Source: Gammaproteobacteria bacterium (lineage in GTDB: Bacteria; Pseudomonadota; Gammaproteobacteria; Steroidobacterales; Steroidobacteraceae). From it: a stretch of DNA of 64,000 nt. The position numbers were made by a program, and so were the translations under genes. The stretch spans positions 124,001-188,000 of the forward strand of contig JAJPKM010000021.1 in assembly GCA_021323735.1 (NCBI GenBank). Direction: 5' to 3'. Of the stretch, positions 9,698 to 18,647 are shown piece by piece (position 1 is the stretch's first letter; each line of letters begins with the position of its first letter). The notes beneath the pieces were generated by a model. The model was not told the origin of the DNA. It did no database searches and saw only the letters and a list, made by a program, of their open reading frames with translations.

Positions 9698-11503
9698 ATG
9701 ACTCTATTTGCCGATTTCTGGAGTATTCTGACGCCGAAGCAGAGGCGCGGCATCCTGGCAATGCAGATTGTCTCCATGGCAATGGCCTTCTCGACCGTCG
9801 GAGGGATCGCGGCGATCGCTCCTTTTTTCGCGGTGCTCGGTCAGCCGGAACTCATCGATCACAACGCATTGCTCCACTGGGCGTATGTGCACGGAGGCTT
9901 CTCGAACAAACGCGGCTTCGTCGTGGCTCTCGGCATTGCATTCAGTGCAGTGGTGCTGATCGCTAATCTGATCAACGTCCTGGGCGCCCTGGCGATGAGC
10001 CGCCTAGCGCTGCGGATCGGCACCGAGCTGCAATCTACCTTGTTCGGTGAATATCTTTCGCGCCCGTACTCTTTTCACGTCCGCGCAAACGGCACGATGC
10101 TCTATAACAACATACTCTATGAGACCGCGAGGTTTACCAACGGCATCCTGCGGAATGCTTTTCTGCTAGTGACCAATCTGGTCACCGCTTCGTTCATCAT
10201 CTTGTCAATCCTATTGTTGAACCCGATGATCGCGCTCGCCATGAGCGCCGGTTTGGCCGGTGGCTACGCTCTGATCTATTTCGTCCTGCGCAACCGGCTG
10301 CTGCAACTCGGACAAACCCAGTCGCTCTCTTCCATCGAACAGGCGCAGATCCTGCACGAGAGCTTCGGGGCCATCAAGGAAATCATCGTCCTGCGGGCGC
10401 AGAATTTCTTCCGCGGCCGATTCGAGCGAGCCAGCAAGTCCTTTTCTCTCTCCGCTACTCTCAGTCAAATCGTATCAGACTATCCCAGGTACCTCATGGA
10501 ATGCGTGGCCGCGGTGGGCCTCGTTGGCCTCGCGCTCGTGCTCGCCGGCCGCGAGGATGGCGTCGGTCCCTGGCTGGGGCAATTGACGTTTCTCGCCTTC
10601 GCCGCGTATCGGCTCTTGCCTATCCTGCAGCAGGTATTTGCCGCATCCGTGAATATTCGTGCCGGCCGCGCCGGGCTAGCCCTGATTGCGCCGGATTTGC
10701 GGCGAGCTCGAACTGCAATTCACACTACCACTCCGGCAATCTCACAGAGTGACCGCGCATGGCAGGCGCGCCCTCAACAGGCAATCCGGCTCGAGGACGT
10801 GTCCTTTCGTTATGCCCCCGACCAACCCTGGGCCCTCAGAGGGGTCTCCTTGCGAATCCCCGCCGGTGCTGCGGTCGGCATCGTCGGCGTCAACGGCTCG
10901 GGAAAGACGACTCTGGTGGATGTGATCGTGGGGTTGCTGGCGCCTTCTGAGGGTCGCGTTGAAGTGGATGGGTGCGCGCTCGACGAGGCCAATCGCACGG
11001 CCTGGCAGTCCCGAATCGCCTACGTTCCGCAGAATATGTTTTTGCTGGACTCGAGCATCGCGCAGAACATTGCATTGGGAATTCCTGCTGCGGATATCAA
11101 TCGACAGCGGCTGGTGGAAGCCGCTCGACTGGCGCAACTCGATGAGTTCATCAAGACCCTCCCCTCAGGCTACGATCATAGGGTGGGTGAGCGAGGCATC
11201 CAGTTGAGCGGCGGCCAGCGGCAGAGAATCGGAATCGCGCGCGCGTTATATCGGGAAGCAACCGTCCTTGTGTTCGACGAGGCCACGAGTGCCTTGGACG
11301 GCCTGACGGAACAGGAACTAATGGCGACGCTCGGCCGTTTGCGCGGCCGCTATACAACCATTCTCATCGCGCACCGCATGAATGCAGTGCGTTCATGCGA
11401 CATCATCTTCGAGCTCGAAAATGGAAAAGTCACCGGCAGCGGTACTTATGACGGACTCCTGACGAGTTCGGCGGTGTTCCGCGGTATGACCGGGGTCCGC
11501 TGA
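9698..11503 (+). CDS. ABC exporter / lipid-linked glycan flippase, half-transporter
   Basis: The 601-residue protein has an N-terminal type I exporter membrane domain (about six helices, residues 20-320) fused to an ATPase. The ATPase has Walker A GVNGSGKTT (about 398-406), signature LSGGQRQRIGIAR (about 503) and Walker B LVFDEATSALD (about 525). Fusion and length fit MsbA/PglK-type homodimeric flippases for lipids or lipid-linked oligosaccharides. It starts 90 bases after the radical SAM/methyltransferase genes and ends the run. A role in moving their product, or a glycolipid made by the neighbouring glycan genes, across the inner membrane is a reasonable inference. Confidence 0.88.
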   Translation: MTLFADFWSILTPKQRRGILAMQIVSMAMAFSTVGGIAAIAPFFAVLGQPELIDHNALLHWAYVHGGFSNKRGFVVALGIAFSAVVLIANLINVLGALAMSRLALRIGTELQSTLFGEYLSRPYSFHVRANGTMLYNNILYETARFTNGILRNAFLLVTNLVTASFIILSILLLNPMIALAMSAGLAGGYALIYFVLRNRLLQLGQTQSLSSIEQAQILHESFGAIKEIIVLRAQNFFRGRFERASKSFSLSATLSQIVSDYPRYLMECVAAVGLVGLALVLAGREDGVGPWLGQLTFLAFAAYRLLPILQQVFAASVNIRAGRAGLALIAPDLRRARTAIHTTTPAISQSDRAWQARPQQAIRLEDVSFRYAPDQPWALRGVSLRIPAGAAVGIVGVNGSGKTTLVDVIVGLLAPSEGRVEVDGCALDEANRTAWQSRIAYVPQNMFLLDSSIAQNIALGIPAADINRQRLVEAARLAQLDEFIKTLPSGYDHRVGERGIQLSGGQRQRIGIARALYREATVLVFDEATSALDGLTEQELMATLGRLRGRYTTILIAHRMNAVRSCDIIFELENGKVTGSGTYDGLLTSSAVFRGMTGVR

Positions 11504-11807
11504 AATGACCGGCTTGCGATTTACACTCCGTGAGAGTGCGCGAAAATCAGCGATCTCGACAATCCTGGCACTATCGCTCTCGATCTGGCACTGCCCAGCC
11601 ATGCAGCAAGTCTGGCTGCAATTGCGCGGGATGACGAAAAATTGGAAGATGGGAATGGCCTGCGGCAAAAGCCCAGTTCGCGGTGGTGTTCGGCGATCGG
11701 TTCGAGGTCAATAGTTAACCAACCGGCTCAGAGCACAAAATTTCTGACAATCTCTGGCAAACGCCTCTTTAATTTCGGCCCTTTGTCCATGGCGTTGGAG
11801 ATCAAGC
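11504..11807 (+). other. Intergenic stretch, no supported gene
   Basis: These 304 bases separate the ABC transporter from the acyltransferase gene. A 69-codon frame starts at 11505 right after the ABC stop, but the product matches nothing I recognise and lacks convincing composition. It may be debris of a broken gene. No strong hairpin or promoter was seen. Confidence 0.4.
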
Positions 11808-12953
11808 TTGAACCTTATGCGTGAAACTAGGCACCCACGATCAGATGCCGCGTCCGCTGCCAACCCGGCGCGGACTGCAGACCCTCTACCGCCGGGTTCG
11901 GAGTCGACATTGATTCGCCCCATACAATACCTGCGTGGGTTGGCCTGCATGGTCGTCGTCTTGGTCCACGCTCTCTCCATGATTCCCGGGGTAGTAATCG
12001 AAGAGATCGGCACGCGTTTTTTTTCGGGCATCGAAATGCTCTTTCTCATCAGCGGTTTTGTCATGGTCGTGACCCTGGCGAAAAAAGACAGGACGCCATT
12101 GGAATTCTTGAAAATTCGCATCGCCCGCATCGTGCCGCTCTATTGGATTGCCACGCTTGCGACCATCGCGTTAAGGTCGTTCGACCATCTGTACTACTCG
12201 CCGGAAAATATTGCGAAGAGCTTGCTTTTCGTTCCCTACGCGGCGGTCCCGGGTCAGCCGGGGAGCATATGGCCCGTCCTGCAACAGGGCTGGACGCTGA
12301 ATTACGAGATGTTCTTTTACGTTCTATTCGCGCTTACGCTCACAGCGCCCCGACGTTATCTGGTACCCGCGCTTGCATCCGTGCTGATAGCCCTCGTAGC
12401 TGTCGGGAGGCTATTCGGACCTTTCGTGAACCCCCTGGCCATGGTTTACACCAGCGCGCTGTTACTCCCCCTGACGGCAGGGATGATCGTCGCTTACCTC
12501 TGGTTGCGAGATCGGGCGCAAAACTGGCTTCGGTGGTCCCCACTGTTCATCGTGTTCGGCTTGTACTGCATTGTTGTGCCGCATTCACGGGGCGTGATCC
12601 TAGGGGGAACATTCATCATCTTCGCCTCTTGCTTACATCCAAAACTACTCGCCACTCAAAGCCGTCCGCTCTTGGAACTCGGCAACGCCTCGTATTCGAT
12701 CTACCTATTTCATCATTTCGTGCTCCTTCTACTGTCAGGGATCTGGCTGCGCATGTTTCCGCTCACCTGGGTCTCGTCCGCGCTTTTCCTCCTGTTGGCG
12801 CTGATACTTTGCGTCGCTGCAGGGTGGCTCTGCTATGTATTCATCGAACTGCCCCTCACCTCGAGATTGTTGAATCTGCTGAGGAATAGCCCGAGACAAT
12901 CCCCTCCTCAGGCCGCGACACCCCGAGCCGCCTGCGGCGACTCCGGATCGTAA
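11808..12953 (+). CDS. Acyltransferase family 3 (OafA/YrhL-type) membrane protein
   Basis: The 381-residue polytopic protein transfers acyl groups, usually acetyl, to surface sugars or lipids in this family. Visible marks are [17 protein letters not shown] (family N-terminus with the conserved arginine and the histidine at the end of helix 1), a long [13 protein letters not shown] segment, RIVPLYW, and about ten hydrophobic helices ending near residue 350. The last residues (after about 366) are read from bases that on the other strand encode a metH remnant, so the natural C-terminus may have been replaced during a rearrangement. ATG at 11808 is the first good start. Confidence 0.85.
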   Translation: MNLMRETRHPRSDAASAANPARTADPLPPGSESTLIRPIQYLRGLACMVVVLVHALSMIPGVVIEEIGTRFFSGIEMLFLISGFVMVVTLAKKDRTPLEFLKIRIARIVPLYWIATLATIALRSFDHLYYSPENIAKSLLFVPYAAVPGQPGSIWPVLQQGWTLNYEMFFYVLFALTLTAPRRYLVPALASVLIALVAVGRLFGPFVNPLAMVYTSALLLPLTAGMIVAYLWLRDRAQNWLRWSPLFIVFGLYCIVVPHSRGVILGGTFIIFASCLHPKLLATQSRPLLELGNASYSIYLFHHFVLLLLSGIWLRMFPLTWVSSALFLLLALILCVAAGWLCYVFIELPLTSRLLNLLRNSPRQSPPQAATPRAACGDSGS

Positions 12954-13048
12954 CGCAAGCTGGGCGACAGCCAGCGCTTCGCGTCAGCGAGGCTCATACC
13001 CTTGCGTTCCGCATAGCTTTCGACTTGGTCGCGGTCGATCTGCCCCAC
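12908..13048 (-). pseudogene. metH: Stranded C-terminal fragment of cobalamin-dependent methionine synthase
   Basis: Reading the minus strand from 13048 to a TGA at 12908 gives 46 residues. They begin [17 protein letters not shown] and continue with [19 protein letters not shown]. This is the recognisable end of the MetH activation domain (the GMS..E..RWL.PNL.YD pattern). Upstream the frame is closed by a TGA and no MetH homology follows, so only the last few per cent of the gene is here. It overlaps the end of the acyltransferase gene on the opposite strand and marks a breakpoint. Assignment is from memory of the family, not an alignment. Confidence 0.72.
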
Positions 13049-13288
13049 CCGAAGTGATGATCAAACTGCTCCTGCACGTTTCGGCGCAGACGGCGATTCC
13101 ACGTCATTGACGAAAAGCAAAGAAGCTAAAAGGCTGGCCGGACTGCGCCGATTCGGACGAATGGCGTTCGACTACCATCATTACCCCTTGAGATGGGTCC
13201 CGACACATCGAGCGATGCGTCAAGACGCAATTACCAGCCGCTTGCTCAATTGGCAGCCTCCACAGCGGACATTTGGATTTGACCCTGG

Positions 13289-13383
13289 AGACCTTGGTCG
13301 CTTGGCTGACATTCGCCTTGCAAGGGACGTAGCGACGAACGTAACATTGCTGACTTAGCTTCCAGAAGCCGGCTCCAAATCAG
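13289..13383 (+). repeat. Direct repeat, copy A, in front of the first sulfotransferase gene
   Basis: About 95 bases are matched by copy B at 14582-14675. Shared blocks include CGCCTTG, CGAACGTA, TGACTTAGCT, CCAGAA and CCGGCTCC. Copy A ends 29 bases before the ATG of the sulfotransferase gene at 13413. In one frame both copies encode a similar short peptide ending just before the shared TAG, but the match continues past that stop. Confidence 0.8.
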
Positions 13384-13412
13384 CCTCACCGGAGCACAAA
13401 CGGTACGAGAGG

Positions 13413-14579
13413 ATGGTGATCTCCACAACTATCGTAGATCTTGAGCAAAGGCTCGATCGAGACCTGTCGCGGCCGCGCGTCGCCGCGGGCGATGCGCGAG
13501 CGTTGTCGCGTGTAGCGGCTCGGTGGTCTACGGCTGTGTGGGCTGCAGCCAGCGCGGCGGGTCCGATCAGGCTTCGGAAGGATGAAGTCGCGCAAGGGTT
13601 TCATGTGGCCCGGTTTCCCGTATTCATATGCGGCACACATCGAAGCGGGACGACTCTGGTTCGGGACTTGCTCGACAATCATCCGGCTCTGGCCGTGCTG
13701 CCTGCCGAGGGGACGTTCTTCACCCATCACGAATCGATGTTGCTGCGACAGCCGCGGATTCAGTGGCTACAGTCCCTTGGATGTGTATGGTTGCGTCGTC
13801 TCGCGAATCCAATTCACCAGGAACCGTATTGGCTGCTCGGCTCTTCTTCGGCAGAGCGGTCACCGTATGTGGAATTTGCGCGGACGTTGATGGCGTGGTG
13901 GCCCCTCGCGGAAGAGCGCATGAGCGCAACGGCCTCATCGTGGCCGCTGGTTGCCGTTGCTTTAGCTTACGCGCATTGCACGCGCGGCCTTAACGCGCAT
14001 TCCCGCCTGGAACGCTGGGTGGAAAAGACACCGACCAACGAACAGTTCCTGGATCGACTGCGATCAGAGTTTCCGCAGGCCAAGCTGATCCACGTCGTGC
14101 GGCACCCATTCGCAGTATATGCGTCGAACAAATATGAAAAGCAGCAGACAGGCCAAATGTTTCGGAAGAATACCAAGCTAGTGCTTCGCGACCTCAAGTT
14201 GTCCTATCAGATCGCGTCGGAGCAAAGCTGCGGCCGCAGAGCAGACCACCACCTGGTGATTCGTTACGAAGACTTGCTTCAAAGTACAAACGCTACAGTC
14301 GATCGACTTGCTGCCTTCCTCGATATCGAGCCGCTTCCGAGTCTCTTGCAGCCTACGGCTGCAGGCCTTGCGGTGCCCAGCAACACCTCATTTGGAACTG
14401 ATTCGGTTCCCGGACACCTTAATTCGATCCATCATCGGTGGACAACTACGTTGACACGTTCAGACCGCGAGCGGCTCACAGCAGTATTGGGAGAACCGGC
14501 TCGTTCTCTCGGATACGACCTCCCAACTGTGGCTCCTTGGCGCGCACGCCTGTTCCGTTTAGCGGCGCGGATCGGATAG
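13413..14579 (+). CDS. Sulfotransferase family protein
   Basis: The 388-residue protein has the PAPS-binding P-loop (5'-phosphosulfate loop) GTHRSGTTLVRDLL at about residues 74-87 and a 3'-phosphate-binding segment KLIHVVRHPFAVYASN near 227-242, the two hallmarks of the sulfotransferase fold. Such enzymes move sulfate from PAPS to hydroxyl or amino groups of sugars, lipids or peptides. It is the first of three sulfotransferase genes in tandem, lies just after repeat copy A and is followed by copy B. No membrane segment was seen, so it is probably cytoplasmic. The acceptor is unknown; a glycan or glycolipid is likely from context. Confidence 0.86.
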   Translation: MVISTTIVDLEQRLDRDLSRPRVAAGDARALSRVAARWSTAVWAAASAAGPIRLRKDEVAQGFHVARFPVFICGTHRSGTTLVRDLLDNHPALAVLPAEGTFFTHHESMLLRQPRIQWLQSLGCVWLRRLANPIHQEPYWLLGSSSAERSPYVEFARTLMAWWPLAEERMSATASSWPLVAVALAYAHCTRGLNAHSRLERWVEKTPTNEQFLDRLRSEFPQAKLIHVVRHPFAVYASNKYEKQQTGQMFRKNTKLVLRDLKLSYQIASEQSCGRRADHHLVIRYEDLLQSTNATVDRLAAFLDIEPLPSLLQPTAAGLAVPSNTSFGTDSVPGHLNSIHHRWTTTLTRSDRERLTAVLGEPARSLGYDLPTVAPWRARLFRLAARIG

Positions 14580-14581
14580 AA

Positions 14582-14675
14582 AGACCTTGCAGTCCGGCCG
14601 AAATGCGCCTTGTAACGGAAGTGGCGTCGAACGTAGCATTAGTGACTTAGCTCCCAGAAACCGGCTCCCAATCAG
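14582..14675 (+). repeat. Direct repeat, copy B, in front of the second sulfotransferase gene
   Basis: This is the partner of copy A (13289-13383), in the same orientation. It ends 15 bases before the GTG start of the next sulfotransferase gene, so each copy lies in the leader of one sulfotransferase gene. The last 70 or so bases are the best conserved part. Confidence 0.8.
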
Positions 14676-14690
14676 GAGCGGAGGCATAAT

Positions 14691-15635
14691 GTGAGGACTA
14701 CGCCAGATTTCTTCATCGCAGGTGCCCTCAAATGCGGAACCACCTCGCTGTGGAACTACCTCAGGGCGCATCCTGCGGTGTTCATGCCCGCAAACAAGGA
14801 GCCAAATTATTTTTGCAGCGACCTCGTAGCTCACTGGCCCCACGGAGGGAACTTCCGCGTCGGCACCCTCGCCGAGTACGAGGCGCTCTTCTCGACCGCT
14901 CCGCCGCAGGCGCTGACGGGCGAGGCATCGGTGTTTTACCTCTATTCGAAGCTCGCGATCGGTCAACTAATTGCGCACAACGTCAATGCCAAGATTATCG
15001 TAATGTTGCGTAACCCCATTGAGGCGGCGCGCTCTCTGCACGCCTTCCACTGGAACAACCACCTGGAAAACGTGCGCGATTTCGAGCAGGCGTGGCGACT
15101 GCAGGAGCCGCGTCTTGAGGGACAGCACTTGCCGCCGCGCTGGCCGTACCCTCAGCTGTTGCACTACGGAGCCCAATATTCCTATGCGCCGCAAGTGCGT
15201 CGGCTGTTGGCGCAGGTGCCGCGAAAGCAGTGTCTGTTCTTGCTCTTCGAGGAATTCTTTGCTGATCCATCGCACCACTTCGCGCGGGTGCTCGATTTTC
15301 TGGGATTGCCCCCCGACCCCGGCAGGACGGCTTTCCCGCTAGTGAATCAGACGATCGGGGTGAGATCCCTCCGCCTGAGTCGACTGTTGCGTCAGCCACC
15401 GCCGGCACTCCTGGCGCTGCGGCACGCGGCACATGCGTTTGGATTTCACCCCGTGCGTGCATTGAAGCTCCTCAACAGGGTCGCGGGCGAGGGGCCGCCC
15501 CTACGAGAGGCGTTTCGCGCGGAACTTGATGAATATTTTTCCGTCGATGTCGCGGAACTAGAACAGTTGCTCGGTCGGAAGCTGTGGTCGTCACTACCAG
15601 CGGCTGTGCCGTCTGTTATTCGCGAGCTCAATTGA
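14691..15635 (+). CDS. Sulfotransferase domain protein (heparan-sulfate-type P-loop)
   Basis: The 314-residue product opens with DFFIAGALKCGTTSLWNYL, the lysine-containing PAPS loop of the NDST/heparan-sulfate sulfotransferase type, followed by KEPNYF, another family mark. The 3'-phosphate segment is KIIVMLRNPIEAARSLHA at about 103-120. Start is the GTG at 14691, preceded by GGAGCGGAGG. It differs in P-loop type from both neighbouring sulfotransferases, so the trio is not a recent triplication. Confidence 0.87.
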   Translation: MRTTPDFFIAGALKCGTTSLWNYLRAHPAVFMPANKEPNYFCSDLVAHWPHGGNFRVGTLAEYEALFSTAPPQALTGEASVFYLYSKLAIGQLIAHNVNAKIIVMLRNPIEAARSLHAFHWNNHLENVRDFEQAWRLQEPRLEGQHLPPRWPYPQLLHYGAQYSYAPQVRRLLAQVPRKQCLFLLFEEFFADPSHHFARVLDFLGLPPDPGRTAFPLVNQTIGVRSLRLSRLLRQPPPALLALRHAAHAFGFHPVRALKLLNRVAGEGPPLREAFRAELDEYFSVDVAELEQLLGRKLWSSLPAAVPSVIRELN

Positions 15636-15657
15636 AGGAGCGGGAGCGCGCGCCTCC

Positions 15658-16686
15658 GTGGGCAAGGGAGATCATCAAGCGGGTGAGGGGTACTCGTACG
15701 CAGAGTCGGGCGTGGCTCCGTTCTTCATAGTTGGCTCCGGCCGCTCGGGCTCCACACTGCTCCGCCTGATGTTGGCCTCGCACTCGCGTATCGCTATACC
15801 TCCAGAAACGTGGTATCTCACCGCCTTGGTTGAGGAGTTTCCCTTCGACAGACTGCTTCAGGAGAATGAAATAGATCAGGCTGTTGCGGTGATGACCAAC
15901 CATTACCGGTGGCCCGATATGGGGCTTGACGCCGCAGAAATGCGCTGCCGGGTAGCCAGTTTGAGCGGGGTGCGATTGCGCGATCTGGTGGAGATTGTCT
16001 ATCGACGGCACATGGAGGTTGAAGGCAAGAGTCGGTGGGGAGATAAGACGCCGACCTATATCGAAATAGTTCCAGCCCTTGCCGCCCTGTTTGGTGATGC
16101 AAAGTTTATTCATCTGATTCGAGACGGACGCGATGTGGCGAAGTCCTTTCAGAGGCAGGGTTGGTACGGACCCTGGATGGAGGGATATACAAGGGAGTGG
16201 TTGAGAGCCGTTGAGTTGGATATGAAACTCAGCAAGACGCTGCTCAATGAACGAATTCTCCGTGTTCTCTACGAAGATCTGGTGCTACATCCGGAGGCGA
16301 CACTGCGCAGGATTTGTGACTTTATTGATGAAAAATTCGAGGATCAGATGCTCCTGTGGCACGGAAAGGTGGATAACGCGATACCAGTTTGGGAAAAGAG
16401 GTTTCATTCGGGTTTGCATAGAGACATGAATCCGTCCGACGTCAGTCGGTGGAAGCGGGAAATGAAATCTCGCGAAATCTTCGTTGCGGAGGCGCTCATC
16501 GGAACACAGCTGAGCCATTTCGGTTACGAACGTCGATATCGAAGCAAGTTGTGGAGTCCATTCCTCGCAGCAACGCGAATTTACTGTCGCAAGGTATTGC
16601 CGCTCGTTGGATTGCAACGCAGAGTCTTTAGCTTCGTTGGGCGCCAGCTCCAACGCAAGGTTAAAGGGAATGCGCCGTTGAAGTAG
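15658..16686 (+). CDS. Sulfotransferase family protein
   Basis: The 342-residue protein has PAPS loop FIVGSGRSGSTLLRLML (about residues 22-38) and the 3'-phosphate segment KFIHLIRDGRDVAKSF (about 148-163). WGDKTPTY just before the second motif is a common feature of this sulfotransferase_3-like group. A GTG start at 15658 lies 22 bases after the previous gene, so the three are probably co-transcribed. Substrate unknown. Confidence 0.86.
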   Translation: MGKGDHQAGEGYSYAESGVAPFFIVGSGRSGSTLLRLMLASHSRIAIPPETWYLTALVEEFPFDRLLQENEIDQAVAVMTNHYRWPDMGLDAAEMRCRVASLSGVRLRDLVEIVYRRHMEVEGKSRWGDKTPTYIEIVPALAALFGDAKFIHLIRDGRDVAKSFQRQGWYGPWMEGYTREWLRAVELDMKLSKTLLNERILRVLYEDLVLHPEATLRRICDFIDEKFEDQMLLWHGKVDNAIPVWEKRFHSGLHRDMNPSDVSRWKREMKSREIFVAEALIGTQLSHFGYERRYRSKLWSPFLAATRIYCRKVLPLVGLQRRVFSFVGRQLQRKVKGNAPLK

Positions 16687-16759
16687 CGGATGCAAGGAGA
16701 AGTAAACAAGTCATGGTTGTAGTGGATACATCAACACTAACCACATGGACGAAAACTCG

Positions 16760-17788
16760 CTACCGAACGCCTGCGGACGGTGCGGTAATAAGCGCCTTCG
16801 GCGTCAGCCCTCCATTGGGATCGGGCGTGAGCAAAAAGTACTGGAATTTCCCGCTCTCAGTCTCTCCGTACCCCAAAATGTCGCCGCGGTCGTTGATGGC
16901 GGCCGCCTCGGCAGAACGATAGCCGTCGGGTGTCAGGTCGAAAGCTCCCGAACTCGCACTCCACCTGAAGAGATGTCGCCGGTTGTAACCAGCCGGCTGA
17001 TAGTATCCGACGACACTCGCAGCAGAATTGATTCCGACCGCATAGCTGGGCAAACTCACAATCACGGTAGCAATGCCATTCTTGAAGACAGTTGCCATCC
17101 CTTGACCCTCTGAGATGGAGCCCCCGGCCGCTTCACCCGAATCGTTTATCGCATAGACAAACCCATTCAGGTACTGAGTGGTACCGCGGCTTACAACATA
17201 GCCGCGATCGCCCTTGCAACGCAGTTGGCCGGTGAAGAGACGCCGGATGAAACGCAGCCTACGGTTGCCGATGATGGTGCCACTGGAATTGATGCCCAGT
17301 GCGGTCGTGCTGGATCCGGACACAGGCAAGCTGGAATAGACGCCATTGGACCAAAGCCACCCTACTTCGCGTTTACTCGAGGTATAGTCGAGTCCAACCA
17401 CCTCTCCCCGGTTGTTGATGCCGATTGCAGCAGCGCCAAGATTCGTCGGGTCTGCCAGCGGTAGAACACTGAAACGACCGCGCTCATACATAAACCAACG
17501 CGACGGTATCTCGCCGGCCGAGGTATGGACAGTGCCTACGACCGCCCCTAAGTCGTTTATGCCGAACACCCGGGGCGCATTGAAGTCGGGGCTTGGAAGG
17601 CCTGGCGGGACGCCTAAGTTAGTGAGCACTCCTTTGGACCATTCCGCGAGTGAAACAGAGCCGTCAGAGTTGGCAATTCCGCCGACGACCACACCGTTGT
17701 TATTCAGGGCCTCGCCGCCAGTGCCAGAGAACGGGATAAAAGGCAGTGGGGTTACGTCGTACCGGTCAGCTGCAGAACTGGAGTTCAT
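16760..17788 (-). CDS. HAF-repeat protein
   Basis: The product contains seven copies of the HAF-type repeat pattern (A/G-I-N-x-x-G-x-V-V-G): ALNNNGVVVG, GINDLGAVVG, GINNRGEVVG, GINSSGTIIG, AINDSGEAAG, GINSAASVVG and AINDRGDILG. HAF proteins are usually exported and predicted to form beta-propeller-like folds of unknown role. ATG at 17788 gives 342 residues; an upstream in-frame start at 17911 adds 41 residues overlapping the deacetylase gene and still gives no good signal peptide. The expected signal peptide is therefore missing and the gene may be 5'-truncated. Orientation is opposite to the sulfotransferases. Confidence 0.72.
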   Translation of the reverse strand: MNSSSAADRYDVTPLPFIPFSGTGGEALNNNGVVVGGIANSDGSVSLAEWSKGVLTNLGVPPGLPSPDFNAPRVFGINDLGAVVGTVHTSAGEIPSRWFMYERGRFSVLPLADPTNLGAAAIGINNRGEVVGLDYTSSKREVGWLWSNGVYSSLPVSGSSTTALGINSSGTIIGNRRLRFIRRLFTGQLRCKGDRGYVVSRGTTQYLNGFVYAINDSGEAAGGSISEGQGMATVFKNGIATVIVSLPSYAVGINSAASVVGYYQPAGYNRRHLFRWSASSGAFDLTPDGYRSAEAAAINDRGDILGYGETESGKFQYFLLTPDPNGGLTPKALITAPSAGVR

Positions 17789-17849
17789 GGTATGACCACG
17801 GTGCGCGCATGCGTGACTACAATCAAAGGTCTCAGAGTATAATACGCCA

Positions 17850-18599
17850 TCATTTAGCAAGTACATGAGACACGCGCTGGCGCCAGCGCAGGCGTTCGTA
17901 AGGGGTCGCAACTTGCAGCAGGAACTTCCACAAGCCGCGCTCGCCGTTCACAAATATCCGCGGCAGCAACAGTCGGTCGTCCGACGCCCGCGCTACTCCC
18001 GGCAAGACCGTCATCGCCGAGGAGTAACCTGCTTGCCGCACCAATTCGACAATGTCGGCAGTGAAGTGGCCGTAGGGGTAGGCGAAATGCTCTATCGGGA
18101 CGCCAAGCATGTTGCGCAGCGCAGTCCGACTCTCCGCGATCTCGTACCGCGCCACATCTTGCGGCACTTCATGCAGCCGCAGATGCGAAAGCGAGTGCGA
18201 GCCCACCTCCATGCCGGCGGCCAACCACTGGTCAAGCTGATCGCGACCCATCAGTGGCTTACTTTCGCGCAGATACTCCGCGTCCCATTGGTTATACGTC
18301 CCAACGGCACCGCTGACGACGTAACAGGTGGCTCCGAAGCCATATCGTTTCAGGAGCGGCGCCGCCATCATAAGCGTGTCGGCATACCCATCGTCAAACG
18401 TGAACACGACGCAACCGCGCGACGTGCCATTGCTCTGCCGGGCAATGCCTTCGCTCGTGGAAACGCCACGCAGGCCAAGACGACGCAACGTCCAGAGCTG
18501 CCGCTCGAAGCTGTCCGGGCTGACGTACAGCAGCTTGAACGGCGCGTCTTTGGGCACCACCGCCACGTTGTGATAACAGAGAATAGGAAGAGCCGACAT
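17850..18599 (-). CDS. Polysaccharide deacetylase family protein (NodB-like)
   Basis: The 249-residue product from ATG 18599 (MSALPILCYHNVAV) has the family motifs: YHNV at the first strand, FTFDDGY (motif 1, catalytic base and metal aspartates, about residues 67-73) and HSLSH (motif 2, metal histidines, about 138-142), then FAYPYG (motif 3). NodB enzymes remove N-acetyl or related groups from glycans. A longer frame starting at 18689 overlaps the divergent methyltransferase gene and is unlikely. No signal peptide is seen from 18599, so it may act on a lipid-linked or cytoplasmic precursor. Confidence 0.87.
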   Translation of the reverse strand: MSALPILCYHNVAVVPKDAPFKLLYVSPDSFERQLWTLRRLGLRGVSTSEGIARQSNGTSRGCVVFTFDDGYADTLMMAAPLLKRYGFGATCYVVSGAVGTYNQWDAEYLRESKPLMGRDQLDQWLAAGMEVGSHSLSHLRLHEVPQDVARYEIAESRTALRNMLGVPIEHFAYPYGHFTADIVELVRQAGYSSAMTVLPGVARASDDRLLLPRIFVNGERGLWKFLLQVATPYERLRWRQRVSHVLAK

Positions 18600-18647
18600 G
18601 ATCGATAGAATGTTACCGGTAACCGCAATAAGCACGGATCGAGCGCC

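Noticed and set aside
11505-11714. 69-codon frame right after the ABC transporter gene
   Set aside because: No recognisable domain, no conserved composition; possibly debris, so given only as an empty gap.
13107-13358. 83-codon frame ending in repeat copy A
   Set aside because: The similar peptide end in copy B comes from repeat sequence that continues past the stop, so coding is not needed to explain it.
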